Source: Nannobrachium achirus (Eukaryota > Chordata > Actinopteri > Myctophiformes > Myctophidae). Taken from it: a stretch of DNA of 64,000 nucleotides. Both the position numbers and the translations under genes were made by a program. This document shows, in pieces, positions 47,750 to 58,741 of the stretch. Each line of letters begins with the position of its first letter. The first letter of the stretch is position 1. The stretch is taken from positions 20,959,346-21,023,345 of the forward strand of contig OY997653.1 of assembly GCA_963921795.1 (NCBI GenBank), in the 5' to 3' direction. Under the pieces are notes generated by a model. The model made no database searches. It was not told the DNA's origin and saw nothing but the letters and a program-made list of their open reading frames with translations.

Positions 47750-49434
47750 CACCTTTTCTTCCTCACTGTTAATGATCACCAGATCTGCTCCTGTCTTCAG
47801 ACATTGTGCTCTGCTTTCCTCCCAGGTTTTCTGTTCAGTAGATCTGTAGTAACAGCTGCAACCAAACCTTTTCCATCCACCGGGACAGAAATTACCTGAG
47901 TGATATTAGCATATTTGATTTTACACATGGTTCTATGATGGATGTGATAAAACGGTAATGACGAGGGTTTACTTATACAGTATCTTCATTTCTGACAATA
48001 ACTAAAATAGTAATAATAAGGCAAATTGATATTCTTTCAAAATGTTTTGCAACCTCTATCACCTGCTTTCTCTCTCTTGAGCTGGATCACTTCACGTTTT
48101 AACTGATCATTCTCCTGGGTCAGGTGTGTGTTGTATGTCTTTAACTGGGTCAGGTTGATGTTGCTCTTTAGCTGGTCATTCTCCTGGGTCAGCTTGTTGT
48201 AGTCAGCCTTTAATTGGGTCAGGTTGTTATCGACTAAATTATCTGCAAAAGACAAGCATTGTCACAATAAACACAGTTGCTGATACTTTTCATGATGAGG
48301 CCAAGTATCTGTCAGGCATTGACGGTTACACCCCGCCACTCCGACATGTCTCCTTTCCGACATGTCTCCATTCCGACACTAACCCTATCTCTAACCCTTA
48401 CCCTAAACTTAACCCCTATGGAAGTGTCGCCACTCCGACAATAAGAAGTCAATTTCGGAGTGCATGGCGGCATGTCGGAATGGAGAGCGACACCCGGCAT
48501 TGACACTATGCTTGCCCACCTTCCCCCAGCAGGTAAATAAAACATTCTGGCTTATTTGAGAGGGGACGCAACTGTCTAACACAACACAAGATATCTGTCT
48601 AAAGACCTGAACGTGGCCAGAGCGCTCTGTCTTCTGGTCTGTGGAATGTAAAATAAAAGCACTGTTTACCTATAATGTGCTGTTTTCACTGTTGCAACAC
48701 TTAAAAATATAAAATGGGCGTGAACCCGTAGTCATATCCAATTACAGCTATGTAGGTATTTGGATACAAATGTAGGTATGACATTTATCGCACAGCCCCA
48801 GGGGGTAAAACAATTGTTAAATTGAGCGGTATTTAATCTTACCTATCTTATAATGGAAGATTTACTTTTCGGGCAAGTGGGCATGACCTTTGGGCAAGTA
48901 GAACATGACCTATACTTCAAGTGCCTCTGAGACCTTAGTGTCAACCCCTGTGTGAAAAAGTAATTTTGAGCAGAAGACTATATATATGTTACGTGCAAAG
49001 CTTGTCAACACTACTTAATTCATCATACTTTGCAAATGCATGCAACAATACACAAATTACAACTGGGGAATTAGATTAAAAAGAGAAGTCGCCTAAACTT
49101 TTGGGCTAATGCTGTGGTGGCCAATGGAAAATGTCAAGCAACAAAGTCCCTGAAGTGAGTGAGGGATGTGGTGTTGTGACATACTGTATGTAATACTCAC
49201 AGTGCACGGCCAGGCCTATGATCACACCCAGCAGCAGAAGACACCCAGCAACAACTCTGAAACGAGTTTTCGAGCGCTGTCCTGCAACAGAAAGTACAGC
49301 TACTAGTTGTGCAGCGATGACCAAGAAAAATAAGACTAAGAGAGTCTATAATCCATGCTGAATGCACCCAAACAAAAATGTAGAGTGAAAGAATAACACT
49401 GAAGGATATAGGCTACACATTTAAAAAATGTTGT

Positions 49435-49490
<56 letters not shown>

Positions 49491-50165
49491 GGCTGGGACT
49501 TTAACTGATTAATTGCGATTAATTAATTACAGAAAATTAACACGATTAAAAAAAATTACGCATTTTAATCACACTTAGTTTTTGCACCACAGAACCTTCA
49601 GTTTCGGGCATACCGATCATAGCGATGCACCAACCAAGAAGAGACAACAAACGCAAAGGGAGAAGTAGCCGATCAGAGCGCTTTGCTTGGCCCAGTGGAT
49701 GCGAAATTTAGATAAAAAAACTCACTTGTTGACTCCCTCGTACAACAAAATGTGTTTTACTTGAAAAAAAAATTCTCAGGTCAAATATCAATGTGCGATT
49801 AAAATGCGATTAATTCATCACAGAGCCTGTAATTAATTAGATTTAAAAAAAGATTAATCGCATCCCAGCACTAATATATATATATATATATATATATATC
49901 TCCACAAACTGAGAAATCGCCTCAAACGATTCACAACTTTATCAAACTCACCGTGAGTCTGTCTTCCTGCTGTGTTGTCCATCATGTGCTGCTGTGGTCC
50001 AGGGTTGATGTCGTCCACACTCTGGTAGATGTCCACCTCTCTCTCCTCTCTCTCTCCCCTCTCCTCCAACTCTACACTGTCCTCAGTGTTCCCCGTATGT
50101 CCTCTTTGTTCATCCCTCTCTCTCACCGTTGTCATGTCTGGCTCGTCATAAATATGTGTCGACAT
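47321..50165 (-). CDS. Type II membrane C-type-lectin-like receptor, copy B (6 exons, 282 aa)
   Basis: Exons (- strand): 49952-50165, 49201-49281, 48063-48242, 47753-47895, 47528-47631, 47321-47447. All phases fit (1,1,1,0,2). The ATG at 50165 opens a cytoplasmic tail with IYDEP and a DIYQSV (YxxV) motif. A single transmembrane segment (VVAGCLLLLGVIIGLAV, about residues 80-97) is followed by a heptad stalk with a repeated LTQEN(D)QLK unit and N-glycosylation sites, then a CTLD (about 159-282). The CTLD shows CPGGW, CYYRST, WIGLNRTEGNWTWVDGS and WICEK. It has the core cysteines but no EPN/QPD or WND motif, so calcium-dependent sugar binding is doubtful. It resembles fish CD209-like or NK-receptor-like lectins; the ligand and name are unknown. 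Confidence 0.9.
47672..47746. repeat. CA microsatellite in copy B intron 4
   Basis: It begins about 6 nt past the donor of the first CTLD exon; sense transcript is a UG repeat. Probably homologous to the array that disrupts copy A. Confidence 0.95.
48328..48495. repeat. CATGTCGGA / TCCGACATG inverted repeat in a copy B intron
   Basis: TCCGACATGTCTCC repeats at the left mirror GGCATGTCGGAATGGAG at the right around an AACCCTA-rich centre. MITE-like; the class is not clear. Confidence 0.5.
49438..49900. mobile_element. hAT-like MITE inserted in a TA microsatellite
   Basis: TA arrays (49438-49487 and about 49873-49900) flank an element with ends TAGGGCTGGGAC and CATCCCAGCACTA. The body has inverted GATTAATTGCGATTAAT motifs. 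It lies in intron 1 of copy B. Confidence 0.75.
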
Positions 50166-50448
50166 CTTACAAGGATGAGAGTTAAAGTAACTATTGACTA
50201 TGCTGTGTATTCTTCTCCCGTACTGATAAGCTGTATGGAAATAACTACCGTTACATGATTTCTACGATAGTTGAACTCTAGCAAACCGAAGGAACACAAC
50301 CACAAACCAAGGTGATGTCACCCAAGGTGATGTCAGAGTTCTGCGTAAAGGCTGGGTGAGTGTGAACTGGTAGAGCTCGGTGATTTCCCCTACCATGCAC
50401 ACACATAGGAGCCAACCAGCAGTGGTTGAAAGTACATTTACTTAAAGG

Positions 50449-51042
50449 GGAAGACCACCCATTTTCAATATTGAACTATGTCATTAATATACCTTAGAGG
50501 AGTTGTGTGGAAATTTATAACAAAAAAGTTCCCCCTCTTCTGTGTTGCTGGAGGATTGATTTGGGGGTTTGTATGGGGCTTTTAAGCCGTGACATCATTT
50601 TGTAGCCAGACCTCCAAACAGATTTATTATCAATATCTGTCCCTCGCTATTTCAACAGATCCGAGACAAAAATAACGACTAAAGTATAATTCTACCACTT
50701 TCCTTTCAACAACAAAGAGAAGAAAAATTAGTAAATAGTAAAAATAGTAAAAAGATTCACAGGCGCTGGGGCCAAAAGTTCTCCTCTGCCTACAAAATGA
50801 TGTCAGACTTAAAGGTGATACACCATGAAATTTCACTTTTCCTATTTCCCATTGATTCCGGATGGGGTCCCAAATCCATTTGGGTCCCCATCCGGAATCA
50901 ATGGGGGTAAATTTACAAAAAAAATATGTTTGCCTTGGGAATGCGACAAATACAAAAAAAATATATATATTTTGAACTCAAGTCTCCCTGGCATGAGTAA
51001 TCAATAAAAAAAAGTCATTTTGGGGGTGAACTACTCCTTTAA
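50449..51042. mobile_element. MITE related to 36106-36388, in the B-C intergenic region
   Basis: The right end GGGGTGAACTACTCCTTT (about 51024-51041) is shared with the 36106 family. Mirrored GATTCCGGATGGGG/CCCCATCCGGAATC blocks lie at about 50851-50905. The left end near 50449 (AAAGGGGAAGACCACCC) is only loosely similar. Confidence 0.55.
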
Positions 51043-51161
51043 GTATCTTAATCAGGGACACTTCAACACATTACTGGCCTGCCCTTGGGACAACCCAGGC
51101 TTTTACTAGCAAGTCTGTAATCTTTCAAACCATATCCTCTTAGATTGTATTGCTTGCAACA

Positions 51162-51233
51162 AAACAGCAGATCTGCAAGCTCACAGCACTCTTGTTGTGA
51201 CATGTTGTGTGCTTGTAGAAAGGCTATTTTTGA
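51162..51233. repeat. Palindrome-core copy between lectins B and C
   Basis: AACAGCAGATCTGCAAGCTC and GTGTGCTTGTAGAAAGGCTATTTT flank a mismatched centre. It lies just left of a hAT-like element that carries its own better copy. Confidence 0.65.
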
Positions 51234-51251
51234 CTAAGATTTGGTGTAGAG

Positions 51252-51690
51252 CAGGGGTCTTCAACGTTTTCAGGCCAAGGACCCCTTATTTGAGAGAGAT
51301 GAAGCAGGGACCCCCACAACCTCTTCATAGATTCCATATAGTTTCATCGTTTGACAGCACAATCGTCAGTGTATTTTGGATTCATGTCAATTTGTGTTTT
51401 CAGATATTTAACCACTTAAGCCTTCATTACCTAATAAACTTGACCTTTAACTCTGTACTTAGTCTGCTCTTTTTCCCCTCTACACCAAAGCTCTTTGCCG
51501 AAAATAGCCGATCTACAAGCTCACAACGGCGTTGTGAGCTTGTAGATCTGCTATTTTTGGCTACAGTTCTCAGAATATGGACACTAGGGTTCAATTTGTT
51601 ACATAAAAAAGGCTTGGAAGATTTGGAGGAGCCCCTGTAGTAACTCTGAGGACCCCCTAGGGGTTCCTGACCCCCTGTTGAAGACCCCTG
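51252..51690. mobile_element. hAT-like element (CAGGGGTCTTCAACG family) with palindrome
   Basis: CAGGGGTCTTCAACG mirrors TTGAAGACCCCTG. Perfect duplications GTGTAGAG lie at 51244-51251 and 51691-51698. It contains a centre-shortened palindrome (51498-51557), whereas the family member at 22358-22744 has none. Confidence 0.9.
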
Positions 51691-52232
51691 GTGTAGAGGG
51701 AGAAACAGAGCGCATCTAGTATAGCCCCTGGGGGACCCCGGTCAATAATGTATGTTGTGTTTAAAACAAGTCTTGTTACAGCAGTAAAGCCTGCAGGTAT
51801 TAGTCCAAGCTGTGCATTGTTGACACCTTGTGGTAGAAATGTTGTATTATTGAAGGAGACAAGACCGTGCAGAATATGCTTTTATCATTGTCAAGTTTTA
51901 TCTTGCCTCCATACCTTCCTACTACAGTGCAGTACCACAGGATACATTACCAAATAAGATGCAAGAATGTGCCAATTGCTTCCATTTTCAACACTATCAG
52001 GGAATCAGGCCCATCTAATTTCCTAAATGATTTCATGGCACTCCTAAATTGGAGGTATTTCCTTAATTATTGTCCCTTTCCTTTCTGATGATAGTGATGA
52101 ACTAACTCTCTAAGTTCTATCTTTATTCAAGTGATGCTGTAATACTATAACACTTTATAAACATGACCACAACACCCCAAAACAATATAATGAAATAAAA
52201 TGTGTAGGTAAGTCAGAAAGATGCAGAGGTTG

Positions 52233-52545
52233 GCTATGAACGGATATGAAGACATTACAGACAGACCAGTGTTGTTATGCTACAAAAATATATTTTATTA
52301 AAATATAAGCAAAAGAATATGTTTATGTCAATTGGTGCAAGTGTATTACTTCCTCTTCCTCACTAAGAAGTGTTGCACATCAACAACCCACCATGTTACA
52401 TTTCACAAGTAAAATGTCCAGGTTCATCTTGTTATTTGGTCTTTATTCGGCCATTCAGGCCCCTGAGATGCTTTTGTAATAAATAATCCAAAAAGCAAAT
52501 TTACTTTACAACAGCTGTAACATCACTGCAGGCAGTTAAATGAAT
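52233..52545. repeat. Segmental duplication unit, copy C 3' UTR
   Basis: This stretch (GGTTGGCTATGAACGGATAT to CACTGCAGGCAGT) is closely repeated at 58742-59102, offset by about 6.5 kb. It includes the shared AATAAA signal and AAGAAGTGTTGCACA. It marks the 3' ends of paralogs C and D. Confidence 0.85.
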
Positions 52546-52939
52546 GCACTTAAAGCCTCCTCCACAGTGTTCAATAATAATGCAAAATAATAAGAAAAAA
52601 GCAAAATAGCAAGAAACAATATGAATAGTATATGTTGAAAGACACTTTGAATTGAACAGCATCTACACAGCCATACAGTAGTAGATGGTGACCTGGGGTT
52701 TGTCAGAAGTCGAACCTTAAACATGAGGCTTTTTCTTTTTTTCTTTTTCTTTTTTTTTATCTCATGAATTTGGAACCCATTTTTCACCTCTAGTGCCAAT
52801 TACCTAAACTGTAATCCTGGTCGCTGCTCTCCCTCTGCCAACCTGGGGATGGCCCTGAACTGAGCCTGCTTTCTTCAGTGCACCTGACAGGGGGAAGCTT
52901 CCCCGATTGGACGATACTAGTGCGTAGAAGGATCATAAT

Positions 52940-53232
52940 TAGCCCTGAATACATGACTATCATATACATGATAGTCATGTTGCCCCGTTAACATGAGGAG
53001 CAGTGGGGAATCGAGCCCTCAACGGTTTGAGCTAGGAACGTCAAGTTGGGGAGCGGCGTGTAATGAACGTTGCGCGGTGTCAAATCGTTGTCAAAGTTGG
53101 CTTGGGTAAGCACTTTATTTTTGAAATCTGACGTTCCTAGCTCAAACCGTTGAGGGCTCGATTCCCCACTGCTCCTCATGTTAACGGGGCAACATGACTA
53201 TCATGTATATGATAGTCATGTATTCAGGGCTA
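52940..53232. mobile_element. Foldback element with about 100-bp near-perfect arms and 9-bp target duplication
   Basis: Arms start TAGCCCTGAATACATGACTA and run about 100 bp (52940-53042 against 53130-53232), with a loop of about 87 bp. Flanks GATCATAAT (52931-52939 and 53233-53241) are identical. Long terminal repeats with 9-bp duplications suggest a Mutator-like non-autonomous element. The arms contain GGCTCGATTCCCC, which resembles a tRNA B-box. Confidence 0.8.
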
Positions 53233-53241
53233 GATCATAAT

Positions 53242-53285
53242 GTGAGGTGACAGCGCTACCGACTGCGCCATCATGCCCCGAGCTG
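53242..53285 (-). repeat. tRNA-like SINE head (box A), interrupted
   Basis: On the - strand GGGGCATGATGGCGCAGTCGG followed by TAGCGCTGTCACC resembles the 5' half of a tRNA with an A box. The foldback element at 52940 splits it from probable body sequence at about 52800-52930. It is not a complete tRNA. Confidence 0.5.
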
Positions 53286-53591
53286 TGTCTTTAAAGCAAA
53301 ATGCATAGCCCTAGCCATTATAGTTGGTGGTTTGTATTAAAGCGGTTACAGGTAATTTTTTTACTTCTGTAAAATATCTATATATTCTTTTTCTCATTTC
53401 ACTACTATTTAATACCGTTTAACTTCACAAAGCAAAACACTAAGGTGCAGTGATCTATCAATGACATTAAATGGGTGTTTCACTTTAAAACTCGTCTATT
53501 CTGGCTTTTGTGTGCCCCCAAGACAGAATCAAGTTGCTTGACTCAGTATTTACATGAAACTCCATTTTAAACATGTTAAAGCTCTATAGTA

Positions 53592-54662
53592 TCACTTCTC
53601 ACAGATCCTGTTTTTCTTTGCTGAACATTGTGCATTGTACCATCGTCCATCCTTGTACAGATATGCACAGAACCCATAGTAAGATACGCTACCAGGATAT
53701 CCGCTGGCCCAGTACCTGCAGGGTAAACATCATAACATACATCACATGTACAGTTACTCACAAACAGTGACTTTTAGTGACTATAATAGAGAGAGAGAAA
53801 AAAAAGTCTCACTCTGTTGTCTGTGGTGATCCATTCACCCACGTCCATTTGCTCCCAGTGTTTTTCAGACCAATCCAAAGTGATTCTTCACACCCATGGC
53901 TTAACCTTTGGATTAATTCCTGATCATTGGTACATGAAAGATAATTAATTTTAATCTAAGACATTCAGGTTTTCACTATAATCACAGAATTACATCACAT
54001 GCATGATACATCTACTGTGCTGGGTTGGTGGAGACATGCACGCACGCACACACGCACACTAACCTGTTCTTCTTTACTGTTGATGATCACCAGATATGCT
54101 CCTGCCTTCTGACATTCTGTTCTGCTTTCCCCCCAACCTTTCACTTCAGTAGATCTGTAGTAACAGCTCTCTCCAAACGTCATCCATCCATCAGGACACG
54201 TCTTGACTAAACATCAGACAGAGTTTTAATGATAGATTAGCTAACAGTCTAGTCAAATACACAACCTGAGTGAGAAATTATCAGAGTAACAGAACTATTT
54301 TGGTTTAGGTCTATTACCCAGTTAATTGCAACTGTAGAATAAAGACTCCCTTCATCTTCAAAGCATTTTACTTAATGCAATCTGTGTATTATTTAGATTT
54401 GAAAAGCAAATAACAGTTGCTACACTTGCCATGCATCCCATGTCTATAATGCATTATAAGCATTCTTATAATTCATTATAAGCATACTTATAATGCATTA
54501 TAATCTAAGCTTTTAGCACAATTATAGCTCTAAGAACTCATGAATACTCATGCATAGCAAGTGTTACCCAATAGATGGAGCTGGTTTGTGTAACTTCGCA
54601 TTATATTGTGCTTGGGTATGTCAAAGCTACTCTGATTACAACCAGATGTTGTAATCAGAGTA

Positions 54663-54728
<66 letters not shown>

Positions 54729-56330
54729 CATACTGTATATATATATATATTCTTTTCTTTTCTTTTCTTTTTCTTTTTTTACATATACCATGCAAGGCCA
54801 GACCGTACCAATGCAACTCCGGTTGCAACTACTTGCAACATAAATTCTTGGAACTATACTTGCAACCATTATCCCCAATGGCAGTTACAAGGAGTTGCAT
54901 TGATGTGGTCTGGCCTTAAAATTACTTGACAACGAGGCAACGCAGCCTTGTACCAGCCGTAGCAGAGAAATAAACGAGCACACCATAACAGCATGCTGTA
55001 CTACACACAGAAGAAAACAAGTTTAAGACCAAAAGCCTGACATATTCCAAATTAGTTTTTGAATGTGTGTGCGTTCATACGTGTGTGTGTGTGCATGTGA
55101 GAGAGGGACAGCATATATATTTAAATTTAATATCAAACAACAATAGTACTCACCTGCTTCAAGATGGCGTACTTCTTCTTTTACGTGATTTCTTTCCAGG
55201 GTCTGGTTGGTGTAGTTGCTCTTTAATTGATTTCTCTCCAGGGTGCAGTCTGTCTGGGCCAGGTGGTTGATGACTGCATTATCTGCAAATAACAAATATG
55301 TTGGTGATAAATACAGTTGTCACCGCTGTTCATGATGAGGTCAAACATCGTTGTGGAAATATTGCTTTGAGGAGAAGAGAACGTCATTCTTTTATAACTT
55401 GCCTGGTGTTAACAAGCATTTATGTGTCAACATAATTTTATTCATCGTCCTTTGCACATGCATGCAATAACACACAAAGAAACAATGAGAAATAGATTGA
55501 AAAGAGAAGTCATCAGTGTTTGGGTTAATACCGTTGTGACTTTTACAGTTGCCACGGCTAGAAAATGTCAGGCAACAAATAACTCCCAGAGTGAGAGATG
55601 TGGTTAGTTTAGTGTCATGGAATACTCACAGTGCACGGCCTGGCCTATGATCACACTCAGCAGCAGAAGACACAGCATCCCCAGACACCCGGCAACAATG
55701 TGACGCCTTTTATCTGGTTGACAAAAACAAGATTGGAGTCCTGTTAGCTAAAAACAACTGGACCAAAGTGTTTTGAAATGACATTTATTCTCTATTAAAA
55801 ATAATAATACTTTTACACATCAAACGAATCACTCCTCTAACTGTCCACGGTTCTCAGTGTCCCTCATCGCTCCTCTTTCTCATTCTCTCTGTCTCTCCTT
55901 CTTTATCAAGTCTGGAATAACATATACATATCTGCAGACATCTTACGAGGATGAGAGGCTTGAAAAGTAACTTGACACAGGCTAACTCGCTTGTATATTT
56001 CTCTCCTGTCTTTCAAAACTACAATGATCATGATTACTAGTAAATTAGATACTGAGTTAGGTATTTGTGTGTGTGTATGCATGCGTGTGTGCGTGCAGTT
56101 ATTTTACCAGACTGCAGTATCGTCTGAGTATCGTCTTTGTCCTTCTTGGTCTTGCTTCGAAGGTGTTCATATCCTGCATCAGCTACCGGTGTCTCTTGCA
56201 GATCAAAGCATTCATAGTGTCCTTCCTCAGACATTTGTCTTTCAATTCTACTAGCTGGAATGGCAGTGTCATTCTGGTAGTTTGGCTCCTCTTGGAGCTC
56301 GATGTCATCAGAATGCCTAGCTACAGCCAT
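53592..56330 (-). CDS. Type II membrane C-type-lectin-like receptor, copy C (6 exons, 269 aa)
   Basis: Exons (- strand): 56108-56330, 55630-55713, 55154-55282, 54064-54206, 53813-53919, 53592-53715, with the same phases as copy B. The ATG at 56330 is chosen because it aligns with the copy A start; an in-frame ATG at 56378 is possible. The tail carries YECF and YEHL (YxxhPhi-type) tyrosine motifs. The transmembrane segment is IVAGCLGMLCLLLLSVIIG. The stalk has one Cys and two N-glycosylation sites. The CTLD (about 146-269) reads CPDGWMTFGESCYYRS, SLWIGLKNTGSKWTWVNGS, then YWASGYPGS and DGRWYNAQC before RICEK. GYP replaces EPN and WYN replaces WND, so canonical calcium-dependent binding is unlikely. 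An inhibitory or endocytic receptor role is inferred only. Confidence 0.9.
54666..54724. repeat. TA microsatellite in a copy C intron
   Basis: About 29 TA units lie between the stalk and CTLD exons of copy C. It is flanked by ACTCTGATTACAACCAGATG and its mirrored TTGTAATCAGAGTAATC. Confidence 0.95.
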
Positions 56331-56451
56331 TTGTACCTTTATGACTTCAATTCTTCTAGCTGTTTTTGACCTCTTCACAACACACTGAAGATGTACTGTT
56401 CCTCACTGCCCTAACTGACTGGCTGCTCACACTGTGTGCACGGTGCAGCAA

Positions 56452-56456
<5 letters not shown>

Positions 56457-56533
<77 letters not shown>
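56457..56533. repeat. CA microsatellite upstream of lectin copy C
   Basis: A pure CA run about 125 bp upstream of the copy C start codon, in the equivalent position to 45606-45688 in copy A. Confidence 0.95.
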
Positions 56534-56534
<1 letters not shown>

Positions 56535-56699
56535 CACCACTTCTCCTTTGCTGGACTCTGTGGTTCAACACCTTTTCTTACGCAATTAAATTCGAAATAT
56601 CTAAGGGACAGTTTAGGTTTTGCTAACAGAAAACAGAAGCTAGAAAGTGACCACTTTAACAACACACACAACATTTTTAATTATTAATATGAGGCCTAT

Positions 56700-58740
56700 C
56701 CATTGAACAAACGAACACCAACAATGTTAAATACAAGTTAAATCATAAAAAAGGACATTGACTGAGCCAACATGTTTTAGTCAAAATGACAAAAGTAATT
56801 TCATCAATCGCCATTGTCATAGCAACCAACAGTGTATGTGTAAGATCACCTTATTGCAACCACCAGCTGCATAGACAATGTCCAACAGTTTTTTTTTTTT
56901 AAACAAGGGTACCTGAGACAAAAAGAAAAAAACAAACAAACACTATCCTAGACCTCTGAGCTTGGTGACAAGCTTGAAAAGTGTTTTATAATTATTTTTG
57001 TAATTCATTTAAATGAGTTGTCTGCATACACATGAACATAAAAAACAGCTATTCTATTATGGTCCTTTGATTGAAAATGTGTGATGTGTAAGATGGGGCA
57101 GGGAGGGTGGGGGACTGGGGGTGACTAGATGTCAATTCACTGTCTAGGGGTGTAGTTCTGTTCAGCGATCAGTAGATGGAGCTTCTCTCCTATGGAAGGA
57201 CTGACAGTTCAGCCTCAATTAAGAAGGAGAATGAGGAAATGAATAGGGATCTAGATATCATTAGCGCATAGCATAATTGCCCAAGTCATATTTTTCAGGT
57301 TTTCAGGAAAGAGAATAAAAATCACTTTCTGCCTCAGTCATCTACTGTAGGTGATTTAGGCAATCTTGAGTAAAAAACAAATTGTGCCTAAGCCATGTTT
57401 ATCTGCCTTTACTTATATCCTTCCTAACATTGCTGATTCATCCTGCTTTATTGCCTCGTGGTTCTCAGCCTATCAGAATGCTTGTTACATTAAAAAAATA
57501 CCAAGTGAAAATGTTGTCTTAAAAGTAGCCTACTTTCTGTCCAAGTCATTTTGTAATGTAACAAGCATTCTGATAAAAAAAAAACATGACTTTGCCAATT
57601 ATGACTTGGCCAATTATGCTATGAGGCTAAAGATATGTAGTGTTTGTGCATGAGACAAAACTCTGATGAAGAGGTACAGACGATACAGTCGAAACACTAG
57701 TTTATTTTTTTAAACCAGTCGTGTCTACGTGTAGTTTGGCTTCCTATATGTTTTGACAGTTATATCTGCCATCATGGTCAGCACCTCCTTAATATTGGTG
57801 TGCTCCTCCACCCTGCCTGGACATGAGTCATGACACAGTGTAGATTTATTTGAGTCATATTTGTGTGTTTATTGTGGTTTAACTTGACAACTAGAGGTAA
57901 CATGTCAACAGCATTATGTGAAATGAAAGACTGCAGAGGGAAGGTTTTGACAGAGGATGTGGTTAAAATGTAACTTGAATAAATCATTGTGAAATATTAA
58001 AGGTATATTCAGTGATTGTATTTCTTTCAAATAAAAATATAATTGGTACATTTTCCATTCATTCTCCTCACTAGAATGTGTGCTGACCATATAAGGACTT
58101 CCACCATGGCCCGTGTTACGAGCATAGCTAGATTCGGTTTTCAGAGGTGGCCAGCCAGTCCTCGACCAATCAGGGTAGAGTATGGCCGTAGTTATGTAAT
58201 GATGTTTAGTTATGATGACATGTTCGAAATAAAAGTTTTGAGAACCACAGTCGCTCTGAATTAAGAACGTCTGCTAAATGCCTAAATTGTAAACTACTGA
58301 ACTCATAAAATGCCACAGTCTCGTAGTAAATCAGTATCATACATATCCTGAAGCTGGATACGTAAGCCTACCGATATTCAGTGATTGGGTCTAATGATCA
58401 AAACGAGAACATTATAATGGTGTAAAAAAATCTATAAAAAACGAAATATTTCCACGCTGTAAGGCCAGTAAGGAACAAGATGACCCCCGGCCACTTTCAT
58501 TATCACTGAATACACCTTTAAAGCATGACAGGACATTTCTACATTATAGGAGACAATGTTATCACACTGACTACCTGTGAGTTTTTTTGCACTTTGAAGT
58601 AAAATATATAACCATGCTGATAAGCAGTTAGGGGTATGAGTCTTGCTCAGTGACACTTCAACACATTGTTGGCCGTAGAATTGAACCTGGGACAATTGGG
58701 CTAATTACATTACATTACATTATGTCAGAATGATAGATAT
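56700..58740. other. Intergenic region between lectin C and the copy D 3' end
   Basis: Unique AT-rich sequence plus duplicated cluster segments (about 57190-57240 resembles 46530-46580; about 57840-57965 resembles 41985-42090 and 46665-46790). The open stretch at 57366-57653 has no recognisable domain and is not called. Confidence 0.5.
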
Positions 58741-58741
58741 A

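Noticed and set aside
48370..48420. Interstitial telomere-like sequence (AACCCTA motifs); also 41510-41590
   Set aside because: Motifs are irregular and never form a run of exact TTAGGG units; the first lies inside an inverted-repeat element.
57366..57653. 95-codon open frame between lectin C and D
   Set aside because: AT-rich, no domain, no splice partner, and composition matches surrounding intergenic DNA.
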